Assembly (NCBI GenBank): GCA_030280995.1
Contig: JASXTE010000007.1
Location: 14,880,501 to 14,944,500, forward strand
Reading direction: 5' to 3'
Origin: Hemileia vastatrix
Taxonomy: Eukaryota > Basidiomycota > Pucciniomycetes > Pucciniales > Zaghouaniaceae
DNA length: 64,000 nt
The translations under genes were made by a program, and so were the position numbers. The first letter of the stretch is position 1. Every line of letters starts with the position of its first letter. Below, piece by piece: positions 43,427 to 55,458 of the stretch. The notes under the pieces were generated by a model. The model searched no databases. It saw only the letters and a program-made list of their open reading frames with translations, and was not told where the DNA came from.

Positions 43427-46400
43427 TGGAAGGACAGGATCCTCTATAAATTACCAATGTCTTTGAGAGACTTGATAGTGGGTAGGACTGAGTTCACCAT
43501 AGAACCTTCTTCTTTCATCAATACTTGTAATGAAATTCTTCTAAACAACAGGTATGATGCAAGAAGATTCATTCCTAGAACCACTTGGGAAAACCCCTCA
43601 ACTTTTAAACAGAAACCTCTGGAAAAGGTGGGGAAGCCTTCTGACCCTGTTTCCCCTATAAAGTACGCAACAAACACTTTTTTCAAGTGCAACAAACCTT
43701 GGCAGAAGGGCCATGTTTGTGACAAGAAGATAAATCTTGTAGAACAAACAGAGGAGCATGCTGATGACACAATAGCACTGAATGATACTTCAAGTGATTG
43801 CGCCAGCAATATTTCATATGAATCTCAACAAGAAATCTTGATGCTGGAAGAGGATATCCATTATTTAAATACTATTGATATTGATAATAATGATTTATCT
43901 ACAGTTGAAGATGCTGAGATCATAAGGAACATTGAGGATAGCTCAATTGTTATTGCCCCTCACAAGGCACCAGTCTTCATCAATGGAACCAGCATTGAAG
44001 TTGTTCTGGATTCTGGAGCTGGAGGAAGTGTGGTATCTGAAAGAGCACTTGCCTCAGTAGATCAAGACTATAAATCTAAACTGATGCCTATCATTTCTGA
44101 AAATTGGAGAGGGTATGGCTCTGTTTTGTTCCCCATTGGTAAAGACAAAGCCACAGTGTTTTTTAAATATAACCATGGTTTTGTAAGAGCTATTTGTGAT
44201 TTTGTTGTCATGAAAAATGATAACTTGAGCAATTGGTTTATTATAGGGAAGGATATTTTAACCAAATATGGAATTAAATTGGACCCCTCAAACCAATGTT
44301 TCACAATGGGGATGAATGGGAAGAGAAAATTTAAGATTTCCTCCCCTAAAAAATTAATAAAACCAGAAATAATTCTGTGGTTCAGTATAAAGGAATATCT
44401 ACAAAAGAAATGCAAGCCCTTATGTCTGAAATTGACAATGCCTCTTTTGGAGAACAACTTTCTGGTGAGGATAAAGATTCCATCATTAACTTGATAAAGT
44501 CTTTTCCTATGGCCTTTGCTCATGGGTCACATGGACTTGGATTAGTTAAAGAGGAAATGAAACTTTCATTGTCTTGTCCATTAACTGATATACCACCTAG
44601 TTTAAAGAAGAAGCCTTATCCTGCTTCTCCCACAAAGAGAAAAGATATTGAAGACAATATCTCTACCTTTTTGAAAATGAATATTATTGAAAAGGTAGTT
44701 GAAACACCTAAATATTAATTCTCAAAATTTTCTGATGATTGCTACTCATATAGGTATTTATAAGTACATTAGGATGCCTTTTGGCCCTAAAAACAGCCCT
44801 TCAATTTTTCAAAAAGTCATGGATAACACATTACATTAAGAGATAATTGAAGTATGGCTGATGGCTTATATTGATGATATCATTATATTCTCAAAAACAT
44901 TTGAGGACCATCTTAACCACCTGTGTAAAGTATTCCAGAAAACTGACTAAATAAATATGACACTTGCTTTGAAGAAATGTAAATTTGGTTTCCATTCTTT
45001 AAAAGTTCTTGGTCATGTTGTTTCAGGCTTACAGATATGTGTTGACCAAAACAAAGTGGTAGCCATACAACAGGTGAAGGCTCCTACTACGGTTAGAGAG
45101 CTCCAAAGTTTTTTGTGAATGTGTGGATACTATAGACAGTATATTAAAAATTACCAAGTCATAGCTTTACCCCTTACCCAATTAACTAGAGAGGATGTAC
45201 CTTTTGTCTGGAATACTGAAAGACAAAGAGCTTTTGACACTATGAAACACTGTTTGATGTCAGCACCTATTCTTGCTTTACCTGACTTTACTCAGCAATT
45301 TGTTTTATATTCTGATGCCAGTTTTTTTGGTCTGAGTGCTGCCCTCCACCAAAAACAAGTGATGAATGATAAAGTCTCAGAAGTAGTAATTTTTTATATT
45401 TCAACAACCTTGAGAAATAGTGAATTGAAATATGGTGCTACTCAACTGGAATGTTTAGCTGTAGTGTGGGCTCTAGAAAAGCTTCATTTTTACCTAGATT
45501 ACCAGAAATTTGAACTTGTCACTGACTGCAGTGCAGTTAAATCCCTTTTGAACTTGAAAACACCAAATAGACATATGTTCAGATGGAAGTTGGCTGTTCA
45601 ACAATACAGAGGGAGAATGACAATTATTCATAGGGCTGGTATTGTTCACTCAAATGTGGATATGTTATCCCAGTTACCTTTACCAAATAATGACTCTAAT
45701 CCTGCTTATGACCCTGAGGATGAAATTATTCATATACATGGGATATATGTGGTTGATATGGAGGAAGAGCTATTACAGCTTATTCTGGATTCATATGATA
45801 AGGACAATGACTTTAAAAAGTTATGCACCATATTAAATGATCCAAAGAATGCTTCAATACAAGCATTAATTAAAACCCTTTCACCAAAGTACCAGAAGGC
45901 TTTGGAAAAAGGTAAATTTTCAATTGATGAAGGATATCTATTTTATAGAAGAAAGTTGAGTAATGTTATTGTTATTCCTCCTTCTATGAGAGAAATCATC
46001 TTGAAAATTTGTCATGATGACATATTAGCTGGACATTTTGATCTTGAAAAAACAATGATCAGAATTAAGAACACTGCTTGGTGGGTTAATATGTCTGAAG
46101 ACACCAAATTATATGTTGAATCTTGTGATTCTTGCCAAAAATCAAGAAGATTAACCGGTAGAAGAGCAGGATTAATGCAAAATATTGAACCTCCTGATGC
46201 ACCATGGCAAATAATAAACATGGATTTTGTAACAGGATTATCAATTGCTGGAAAAAACAGTTATAACTCTTTTTGGGTTATTGTGGATAAATTCACTAAA
46301 ATGTGTAAATTTATCCCTACTCACAAGGATGTTTCCACTAAATAAATAGCTTTCTTATGGTGGTCTCATTTGTTTAATACTTCTGGTTTTCCTAAAGCCA

Positions 46401-47308
46401 TAATCTCTGACAGAGACCCTAAATTTACTTCTGAATTTTGGATGTCTCTGATGGATGTTTGTGGTTGTGATCTGAAACTTTCTACTGCTCATCATCCACA
46501 GACTGATGGCTTAGCTAAAAGAATGATTCAGACTTTAGAGGACATGATTAGAAGGTATTTTGCCTTTGTCCTTGAGTATAAAGATAATGACAGATTCACT
46601 CATGATTGGGTTACTTTACTTCCTGGGTTGGAATTTGCTTACAACAGCACTGTTCATTCTGTTACTCAAAGAAAGCCTTTTGAGCTCTGGCTTGGTTATG
46701 TTCCAAACACTCCTGCCAAAATTCTCAATAACAAAATACCTAATTTGGATATAAATCCTGGTGTAAAGTCTTTTCTTCAATTGCAACAACTTTGCAGAAA
46801 TCATGCTCAAAAATGTATTGAAAAATCATTTGAATATGAGAAGAAGAGATGGGACAAATCCCATAAAGAATACACTTTAAAAAAGGGTGATGAAGTGTTG
46901 ATTTCTACAGTCCACTTTAACTTACAAGGTTATAACAAATTGATAGATCCATTTGTTGGTCCATTTGTTGTCAGAAGAATGATTGGAGATAATGAAGTTG
47001 AGGTTATTTTGTATTCTCCATATGACAGAAAACATCCTGTTTTTCCAATATCTCTTCTGAAACCTTACACATCCAATAGTGATTTATTTCCAAAAAGGAG
47101 GGGAAGACCAAGGAAAACCCCAAATGAAATCACTGAAACAGCAGAAATTGAAAAAATTCTGAATGACAGAATAGTCACTGCTGAAAAAGGTACAGAATAC
47201 TTATTGAGATTTAAGAATAAATCATCTGAATATGATTCTTGGATACCTAAGAAGGAGATATCTAATCTTTCTACTCTACTAAAAAAGTATAAAAAGAAAA
47301 AATCATAG
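43427..47308 (+). pseudogene. Gyp1-f pol, disrupted with RT deletion
   Basis: Zinc knuckle FFKCNKPWQKGHVC (first Cys lost), protease DSGAGG near 44011. A ~10-nt deletion near 44367 shifts the frame. About 200 nt of RT, including the first palm motifs, are missing at about 44717. Stops follow near 44838, 44947 and 45116. RNase H and the integrase finger read openly at 45119-46345, and the integrase core plus chromodomain at 46370-47308. Normal C-terminus and stop. Confidence 0.9.
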
Positions 47309-47328
47309 CATTTTTTTATTGTTTTTTT

Positions 47329-47340
47329 AGAGTGAGGGAG
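47329..47340 (+). other. Polypurine tract of Gyp1-f
   Basis: AGAGTGAGGGAG, identical to that of Gyp1-d, directly before the LTR. Confidence 0.8.
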
Positions 47341-48151
47341 TGTCAGCCAGGCTACTAGACTTATCCAGTAAAATAATTAATTATTTTACTGAGATGAAGC
47401 CACACCTTTTTGAATCCTTATTAGTAATTAATTATTTATTCCCTACTTATTTATTACTTACAACTAACTAGCTAAGTGTACTAAGTAATTTAAATAATTA
47501 ATGAAAGTAAGTAATTGTCCCATATATTTTTACTCCCTAACACTGTGCTCAATAATACAGATGAGTGGGAATAAAAATAATATTAAAATATAATAAAAAT
47601 CTTGAAAATTTCAAATTCCTTAATTGAGAAATTTAGATTTCCATTGAACCAAAAGTTTAAATCACATGTTTTGTATTAAATGTGACAGTCTAAGGGAACT
47701 TAGGTTTTATTTCAAATAAAAATGATACCTTTATTGATTTACCATTTAATATATCTTTTTGATATTTCATATACTCTCTTTAATTAGGTTTTTCCTCTCA
47801 CACCCTTGTATTAGGTAGGGTTAACTCTGTGTCTTTATTTCTCACATTTTTGCCTATAAAAGGCCTTCTATTTTTGTACTTTTTGGACCATTCCTTACTT
47901 ACTTTACAACTTTTATAATACTTCAGTTAAACAAATTTATTACTATAATTTATAATCATTAGTATTTACATCACCGTAGTTCTAAAAGATATAATTTATA
48001 ATAATATTAAAACTTTACCTCTTCTTAAAATTGAGTAAAAAAATCAATTAGCTTAAGAAAATACGTACCTTGCCTTTGAAAAATCAGTAACCATTAAAAA
48101 TCCTCGTATAAACCTCGAATAAATCTTCTAGACCAAAAGGACCCATTGACA
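47341..48151 (+). repeat. 3' LTR of Gyp1-f
   Basis: 811 bp, TGTCAGCC to CATTGACA, with TATAAAA at 47855-47861 in TTGCCTATAAAAGG. Complete, unlike the 5' LTR. Confidence 0.92.
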
Positions 48152-48156
48152 CTAAG

Positions 48157-48556
48157 TGTTCAAAAAAAAAAATTTTTTTTTCCTAGTTGACCATAATAGA
48201 GTTATAACTCTTAGTCCTAGAAGATCATTATAAAATATTTTAAATAATTTATTTATTTAATTATTGAAATCGCTTATTTGATTTAAATTGGTTGACCATA
48301 ATAGTACTCAGTACTTAGTCCCAATATTACCAAGATTTTTTTTTGGTTGACTTATTAAAGCCTTTTTTGGTTTTGTCCCTTAATAATAATTGAAATTCTT
48401 AATAAATATCAATTTTATTACAAATTTTTGTATTTCATTTTTTTATTAATTATTTTATTTAATTTATTTTTTGAATTTAAATTTTTTGAGAAATATTTTT
48501 TTTTGAAATATAAATTTAAATAATTAAATAACATTTGAATTTTTATTCATAGGTCC
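48157..48556 (+). other. Leader end of Gyp1-g
   Basis: Resumes the leader after Gyp1-f. Copies of the GTTGAC...GTCC motif near 48184, 48290 and 48342. Confidence 0.65.
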
Positions 48557-50648
48557 ATGTCCAGTAGTTTGGCAAACAGGATGGATAACATTTATGTGGA
48601 TGAACTTGATGTGGATGTAGATAATGAATCTGTAGGTTCTTCAAAATTAACTCACAAGAATTATTAAGTTAAAAAAAATCTTCATACACTTCAGGACATA
48701 GAAATGTCAGGAGAAGTGGAAAACCCCCTTCACCAAACCACTCTGAAAAAAGTAAAGCCTCAGATCAATCAGGAAAATCCTCTAAAGGGTATAAAAATAA
48801 AAAAGATCCCTCTGACACAACAAATAAACAATCTTTCCAGCCATATAAAAGAACTGAAAGCAGAAAGAATGAATTACAAGGCAAGGGTAGACACACTCTG
48901 AAAACAGATGCAGGGGCTCTTAAATCAAAAGCAGGATCAACCTCCTCCTTTCCCAACCACTCAGCCTCATCCTTAGCCTCAGCATCAGCCCCATCAGGCA
49001 CCCAGCTCTTTTACTCAAAATCAAAACACTCTAAAAGTGGAACAGTGGAAATGAGATTACCTGATGAACCATTATCAACAGAATGTTCATCAGCAAGTAG
49101 CACAACACCCTGGCCCATCCAGGACACAACCCTACCATCAACCTCCTCAGGCCCATCCTTATCAGGGAGGCAGAAGAAAGAAGGCATAGGGGAAATGTCC
49201 TCCCTTGCCATGGTAAGTAATCTGTTTGATAAACATGTTGGTATTTTTAATAAAAAATCTTCTCCCACAGCTAATATTTTGGATAATGGTGAGAGAAAAG
49301 TTAAACCCTTAAAGAGACAACTTCCTTTAATAAGTAGCCCCAATGATTTAATTAGTAAATCATTATTTGATGAACCTTTACATATAACCTCTACTTCTTT
49401 AATTAATCCTTCTCTTGCAATTAAGAAAGATTTTGTGTCACCTGAGGTTTATACCTTGCTTGAGAAAACCTCTGAGGATATATTGAAAGATACACTTGAT
49501 TTTAATGTTGTGATACCCTTGATTTTAATGTTGTGAAAGACAAACATTTGAGAGATGTATTAGTACATGAGAGTGATAGATTGAATAATTTGCACTTACA
49601 TTGTAAAGTGAGCTCTTCTGTGCAAGATACAGCTTATTTTAAAATCAAAGAAACTTTAAATATTATTCTTAGCCAACAAAAGCATATAAGAAGTGATCAT
49701 AGAGCTATCTCAGATAAAAATATTCATCTGCATAAAACTTTGAGTGAGTTAAAACCCCTTATTGAAGAGAATTATTCATTGAAAAATGAAATTAAGTCTC
49801 TGCACAATGAGTTGAAAAAGCTGAAAAATGATTTCCAAGCACTGAAAACCAAAGACACAGTTTTTGAGGACAGAAATGTTTTATCCCTTGCAAAAATAAA
49901 TGACCAGATGTCTGAAATTTGAAGGATAAGAAATTCTGTCTCTGACTTACAGGAAAAATTTTCAGCTTTAACTGCCAATCATTATGGTGTACATGAATAT
50001 GCTGCCAATAAATTGCATAAGAATAAAGGAAAAGGGCCTGAAAAAAGCAGTTCTTTTCTTCCCCATATTTCAGCCATTAAACAAACTGACAATGAGTCTG
50101 TAAAATCTTTTGATACTAGCAAAAAATCTTGTGATGGTCATGTACCAGCTGGTTCTGTAAATAAAGAAATTTCTGAACACCTGGCTAAATTTCAGGAATT
50201 ATTAATGATAAATAATTCAAAGCAAAAGATAAAGCATCCCAGTAGTCAGAAAAATTGGCCTAAATTGGACCAATATCCTACATTTGATGGTGATTCTTCA
50301 TCTGATTTACAACACTTTATCAAAAGAATTAATAATTTAAAGAGATCTTATAAACTAACTGATGAGGAAATTGTTTCTAAGCTAATTTCTTTATTTTCCA
50401 ATGTAGCCTTTATGTGGTATGAATCTGTTCTATTAGATAACAACAATTATACATGGAATGATTGGAAATCCTTCATTGAGAATCAGTTTGGTGGATCAAA
50501 AATCAGGTTGGCTCAGCAAAGACTGTTTGATAATACTAGATATGTATCCTACTCTGTTGAAAAACCTATTGTTTTTCTTATGAAAGTAACAAAAATCCTG
50601 AGAGCAATTGATCCAAAGATGGATTATGATATTTGGAGAGATAAAATC
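48557..50648 (+). pseudogene. Gyp1-g gag with overlapping small ORF, disrupted
   Basis: Exon 1 48557-48631 (25 codons), intron-like 48632-48694 with decayed GTAGGT donor. The small frame from 48695 keeps KGIKIKKIPL, NLSSHIKELKAER, PGPSR and PLPW but has four stops. The gag frame is open from about 48690. A 23-bp tandem duplication near 49494-49539 shifts it, and a TGA lies at 49920-49922. The capsid-like region at 50240-50560 is well kept. Sequence similarity to Gyp1-d ends at 50648. Confidence 0.82.
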
Positions 50649-50664
50649 ACCACAAAAAATTTGG

Positions 50665-50686
50665 GGGGTATTGCTAGCAATACCCC
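50665..50686. repeat. 22-bp perfect palindrome
   Basis: GGGGTATTGCTAGCAATACC plus CC reads the same on both strands, centred on GCTAGC. It lies 17 bp past the truncated end of Gyp1-g. Confidence 0.85.
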
Positions 50687-51655
50687 TCATTTAAAAATGT
50701 TGGGAAGTGGTTAGAAAGCTGTTGGAAAACTGTTGAGAATTCATTGTGAAACCAGATTTAAATCAATTGGAAAAAGATTTGGTAATCAGTTAGACCTAGA
50801 TTCAACCCAACTCAATCACAGATTTCTTGGAGCTTGGTGATTACTTTGATCTTCAGCTGAGCACAGATTGAGCAAAGCTTGAACATTTCACTTAAAATAT
50901 CATAATATTCACTTTCCCATTTTGTTGAAATCAGAATTTTATATTCGATCTAAAAAAATCTACATATCTTTGCTTTCCAAGTTGGTAACAGAAGGTTAAA
51001 CTGTAGTATCTCAATTATCACATTAGACCACATAGATATTTGATAACACATACAATTCAATTCAATTTTAATATTATTGAGATCAACATAAGTGTCTGTC
51101 CAAAGACTTAAAAAAAAGTATGTTAGTATCAAGACATCTCTCTAGGTAGTAGTTTCAATTTGGATTTTGAACTGCCATCTAAAGCATTTTACTATTAGAC
51201 AGAAACATAAATAATTGTTATAAGAGTGAAATTATTCTATTTTGTGATTATAATGTAACAATAAAGCACATTTTTATTAAGAAAATTTTTCTTCTTTCAC
51301 AAACCCAAATTTTCTCTATAGGCTCAAGATTTATTTTAAGCCATATTATTTTTTTCAGTTATAATTTATTTACTTCCAATATTTTTTAAAAAGATAATAA
51401 TAATACATGTGAAATAATTATGATCTTAGCGTAATGCATGCTAAAAAGTTATTTTCTCGTTTAATTCAAAACTGATTATTCATTTTTTGGTTCAATTCAT
51501 CTTTTAACAACCACTATATTCAGATACTATTCTTACTTAATATGTCAAGTCTCAGATGTGTTGGAAAGTTCTCAATTACAATAGATCAAATTTATATGAA
51601 TTTAATTTCAAGATTTAAAAACTCACCAACCCCCACAATTTTAAACTGAGGCCAT
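50687..51655. other. AT-rich stretch without recognised feature
   Basis: No frame or repeat of note. It separates the truncated Gyp1-g from the helicase pseudogene. Confidence 0.5.
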
Positions 51656-53812
51656 TTGAATGTTCATATTTCTGGACTATTTGAAGAAATAAAACCAACC
51701 CTTGTTGGTAATCTTTCTCCAGTGCAGATTCAGAACATTGGACCACTATTGGGTGACATTGGGTCTGGATCTCACCATTTAAACCAAATAAGTGCCTTGA
51801 ATCCTATGAAGCCATTCTATTTTCATGCTTACTTGGTTCCAGTTTTTGGTAATCAGTATCAACTTTGGAGATGCCTCTTTTCTTCAAGTACACTAATCAG
51901 TCTTGCTAATGAAGCATTTTCTTCTGCTCAAATTGATTTATGTTGATCTTAAACTACGACTCCACTATCTTTTTTAATATGCTGCATTTAATTTTTGAAG
52001 GCTCTTTCGAAAAATCTCAGAGTACTCAAGATTGGAAAAATGATCAACTTATCCAATGAATAAAAACAGTTCTCAAAACACATCAACTTCAAGCAATAAA
52101 TTTTATGATTGAAAATGAAAAAATGTTAAAGGAAAAGTTGGATATCATGTTGAGGCACCAGGACAACCATTGGCTTGGAACTGGATTTGATGACTATAAA
52201 GATCAGTTTCCTAACAATCAATTAACCCCTGAGGGAAATGGGTCAATATTCACTGATGATATGGGTTTGGGAAAGACGCTGTCAACTCTTTCTCTTGTAA
52301 GTTCAACTCAAAGTGAAGCAATACAATTCCATGTATCAGAAAATCATGAAGGTATTAATTAGAGTTCAGCCACACTGATTATATGCCGACTGGCAACACT
52401 ATTGAATTAGATCAATGAAATAAGTGTGCACTTTGAAGAGAATGCGCTTCCTTTCAAGGTTCTTTACGGCAAGGATTGTCAAAATACTAACGTCAATCAG
52501 CTATAGGACACTGCTATTGTTTTAAAGACCTATGAAAGAGCTAGCCCAACAATTTCAAAAAATCAAAGCCAAAAAAAGATACCGGTGACTCAAAAGCTCT
52601 TTTGGTATAGAGTTGTTTTAGATTAAGCTCAGTTAGTGTCCATTTCTATATCTTAAACTTAAAACTTAATTTTTATAATCAATTCTTATAAATATTCTTT
52701 TAGTTACATTAAAAATCCTTACTTGCAGAGGGCTCAAACAATATTTGTCTTGGAATCCCAACACCGACTATGCTTGACTGGAACTCCACTTCAGAACAGG
52801 CCCACTGACCTTCAAAGTCTCATATTTTTTCTTAGAATTGAAAAGTGGCAAGAATACTGGTTATGGAAGAATTTCCTTTTTCCAGGTTTGCAAAAAGGAA
52901 AGGCTAATTCTATTAAATCAATCAATCACTTAATGAAAGTCATAAGCCTATGTAGAACAAAAGATGCAATTTTGTCTCTTCCAAAAAAAATCAAAGGGGG
53001 ATATCAGTTCAATTAGCAGATACATGGAGTTCTAAACTTGATGTGCTTCAAGAAGGATTCACTGAGCAATATGGGCCCTCCAGAAGCACTGACCTCCCTT
53101 GGGACTCATCTGAGTTTCTTAGAGAGCTGATGATTTTAAGAAAATTTTGCAACCATCCAATCTACAAAAATCTGGATGAAACTCCAACTTTTTATTTCAC
53201 CTTTCAGCACTCGGCAAAGATTTTTCATCTTATAGGCCACTTGAAAAACTTTTTGTCTGGTGAAAGGGGCATAAATTTTCTAAAAGCTGTTATATTCTCC
53301 AACTTTGCAGACTTCTTACAGATTTTAGTGATTCCATAATGAATTGTTTTACAAAACTGTGTTGGCTTATTAAAAACAATTTTCTAATATTTCAAAATAA
53401 AATAAAAATGTCTCTAGATCACCACAATATTAGGTATACCCAGCTTATGGGTGAACTCAGCATGACAAAGCAAGACAAAAATATGCATGAATTGAATTTT
53501 AATTAAAATTGCCAAGTTTTGGTTGGAGCAATTCAGGCTGCAGGAGTGGGTATAGATCTCAAGTGTGCTCAAAATGTATATTTAATGGTGAGCTCAATGT
53601 CTTATATTTCATATTAAGAACAAAAATATTAAATTTTTTATATGTTCAATGTTGAAATAGGAGCTGAATTGGAATCCAGCAGTTGAGCAGCAGGCTGTTT
53701 ATTGGCTGTATAGAATGGGGCAGCAAAATTAAGTAAATGTTTTGAATTATATTGTGCATGGAAGTATAGAATTCAGCATGTATAAGATTCAAAGGAAAAA
53801 ATGGAGCTAACA
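51656..53812 (+). pseudogene. SNF2-family (RAD5/HLTF-like) helicase pseudogene with introns
   Basis: Pieces in order: an N-terminal block (51656-51946, unassigned); a Q-like motif (HQLQAINFMIENE near 52083); Walker A DDMGLGKT at 52255-52278; motif II reduced to VLD-stop-AQ near 52622; motif III CLTGTPLQNR near 52773; motif IV KAVIFSNFADF near 53285; motif V GAIQAAGVGIDL near 53528; motif VI WNPAVEQQAV...YRMGQQ near 53671-53727 with one Arg changed to Trp. Candidate introns end at 52728 and span 53588-53660 (73 nt). Several stops and a frameshift near 52998 show it is dead. The family remodels chromatin or acts in DNA repair. Confidence 0.82.
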
Positions 53813-54347
53813 ATGTAAGCCAAATTAAAATTTTATAAATTTTAATGATAATTGTAATCGTTAAAATTATGTTTTTGTTTTCAAGGCTAAGTGTCCCAAA
53901 CAGTGAAAATGAGGAGTATGAGTGCGCAAACCTATTATTAAGGGAGTTTGTCAATCACTCACATTAGAGGAAGCAAGAATTTCAAGGAGAGCAGGTAAAT
54001 TTATGGGATTTTGAGGATTTAAAAGTCTGAGTTGTTGAGGATTTAGAGATGCAAGATATGAGGGAGAATAACAGTCATTCAGAAACCCCGGGTGAAATGA
54101 GAAGGATTAAGGTTAGGTGATAATGTTGAAATCAAACAGATTCTTTTTTACAAGGCCAAGCCCTTTAGCACACTTCCAGAGTAGGTCAAAGTATCTCGTA
54201 TATCAAAGTGTTGTTGGTCAAGATATTGTGCAACTTTAGAAAAATCTTCAGACCTCCAATGCATTAAGATACGTTGTGGTCTTCCAACATTGGCAGGGGC
54301 CTTTGTTGTGTGATTTGGCGCTGTTTGTGCATGTCTTAATTGACATC
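53813..54347. other. Spacer between helicase pseudogene and Gyp3 LTR
   Basis: No convincing frame. Base composition rises in G+C towards the right. Confidence 0.5.
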
Positions 54348-55367
54348 TGTTAAGGAATTTGGTATTTTTCTGGTTTTATTCCGTGGATATTGGGTCTGCA
54401 GGTATGTGGGTACTATCATTGGATAGCCCTGGTTTTTCTCTATATTTTATGTCTTGAAGACATTTTTCATATTCTGAGTTTTAAGGGGTCATTTCCTCAT
54501 TTTTCATTTATAAAAGATTGCTGTCTAATTTTGTTTTTCGTGTTTTACGGGCTAAACTTAAGTCTTAGGGTTAAGTACTTAGTACCATTTGATAGAGCTA
54601 ATTTTTCTCTATATTTAATGTCTCAATGTTGTTATAGTGAAATTCCGTGTTTTAAAGGTTTTAGTAGTTGTAGCTAATTTTTCTAAGTAGATTAGTGGTT
54701 TTTATTGGTTTTCTGGCTTCAGGGAGGCCGGGCCGCTTCAGGCGGCATCTCCGACGTCGGGCGGCCTGCCCGCCTCTGTTTTAGGAGGTTGGGGAGTGCT
54801 CCAGGAGGGTTTTTATGCAATTTGGCAGGTACAGGCGCCAGATTGGTGGGTGCGCATGGGCTCTTAGTTAGTGGTCTGTGTGTACATAGTGAATAAGACA
54901 GTTTGGGGCAACTTTAATCATCATACAACCATCCGGAGGTGATCTCATTGTTCCTCACTCAGTTTTCACTGTTTTCTGGCCACAATTGGCTGTGTTTGTT
55001 GCAAGTGAGTTCTTCATTTAACTTAACTTTAGCAACTTTTTTCTCTGTTATAGTCTTGCAAGCTATAGCAAGTATTGTTGCTGTCTCTGGTGTGGATTTG
55101 CAGCCTACATCAAGTATCTTTGCTGTCTCTGGTGTGGACTTTGTTCTACATTTCAGTTATTTGGTCTGGTAGTCTATCTGGTGACTACTTTCTTGGCTCA
55201 TCAAGCAGTCAAGTGTGTTTAAAAGGGGTCTTTAGCAAAACAGGAACCAACTTACTTTAGCAAGTAAATCTCACTCTATTTTTCTAAAGGGACAGGGGAT
55301 TTTCTCTCTGGTTTTTCTCCAACTCCCTTGGTCAAGGCCTATAGCTAGTACTATAGGATTGTCTACA
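54348..55367 (+). repeat. 5' LTR of Gyp3 (approximate)
   Basis: The end GTCTACA lies 4 nt before the primer-binding site. The start TGTTAAGG is the best TGT match at a plausible distance, but no second LTR is available to prove it. TTTAAAAGG at 55218-55226 may be the TATA element. It contains a GC-rich island near 54719-54790. Confidence 0.5.
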
Positions 55368-55371
55368 TTTC

Positions 55372-55388
55372 TGGCGCCCAACGTGGGG
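55372..55388 (+). other. Primer-binding site of Gyp3
   Basis: TGGCGCCCAACGTGGGG begins with the TGG expected opposite a tRNA CCA end. The same block on the minus strand at 11344-11360 marks Gyp4. Confidence 0.7.
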
Positions 55389-55458
55389 TAGGACTTTCTA
55401 GTTCTTTGGAATCTCTGTTTTCTTTGGTTGGCTCTTTTTGGTGTTTTGGACTGGAGGA

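Larger units (their letters stand above)
40294..48151 (+). mobile_element. Gyp1-f: complete but inactivated Ty3/gypsy element
   Basis: LTRs at 40294-40619 and 47341-48151. The 5' LTR has an internal deletion of about 485 bp. Flanked by GTAAG (40289-40293) and CTAAG (48152-48156), a target duplication with one mismatch. It contains gag, protease, RT (partly deleted), RNase H, integrase and chromodomain. Confidence 0.93.
38810..50648 (+). mobile_element. Gyp1-g: Ty3/gypsy element interrupted by Gyp1-f, 3'-truncated
   Basis: 5' LTR, primer-binding region and start of the leader lie at 38810-40293. Leader end and gag continue at 48152-50648. The interruption is a complete Gyp1-f. Similarity ends in gag just before the zinc knuckle; pol and 3' LTR are gone. 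Confidence 0.88.

Noticed and set aside
54705..54896. GC-rich open frame inside the Gyp3 LTR
   Set aside because: Gly/Arg/Ala-rich frame in a GC patch of a non-coding LTR; no motif.
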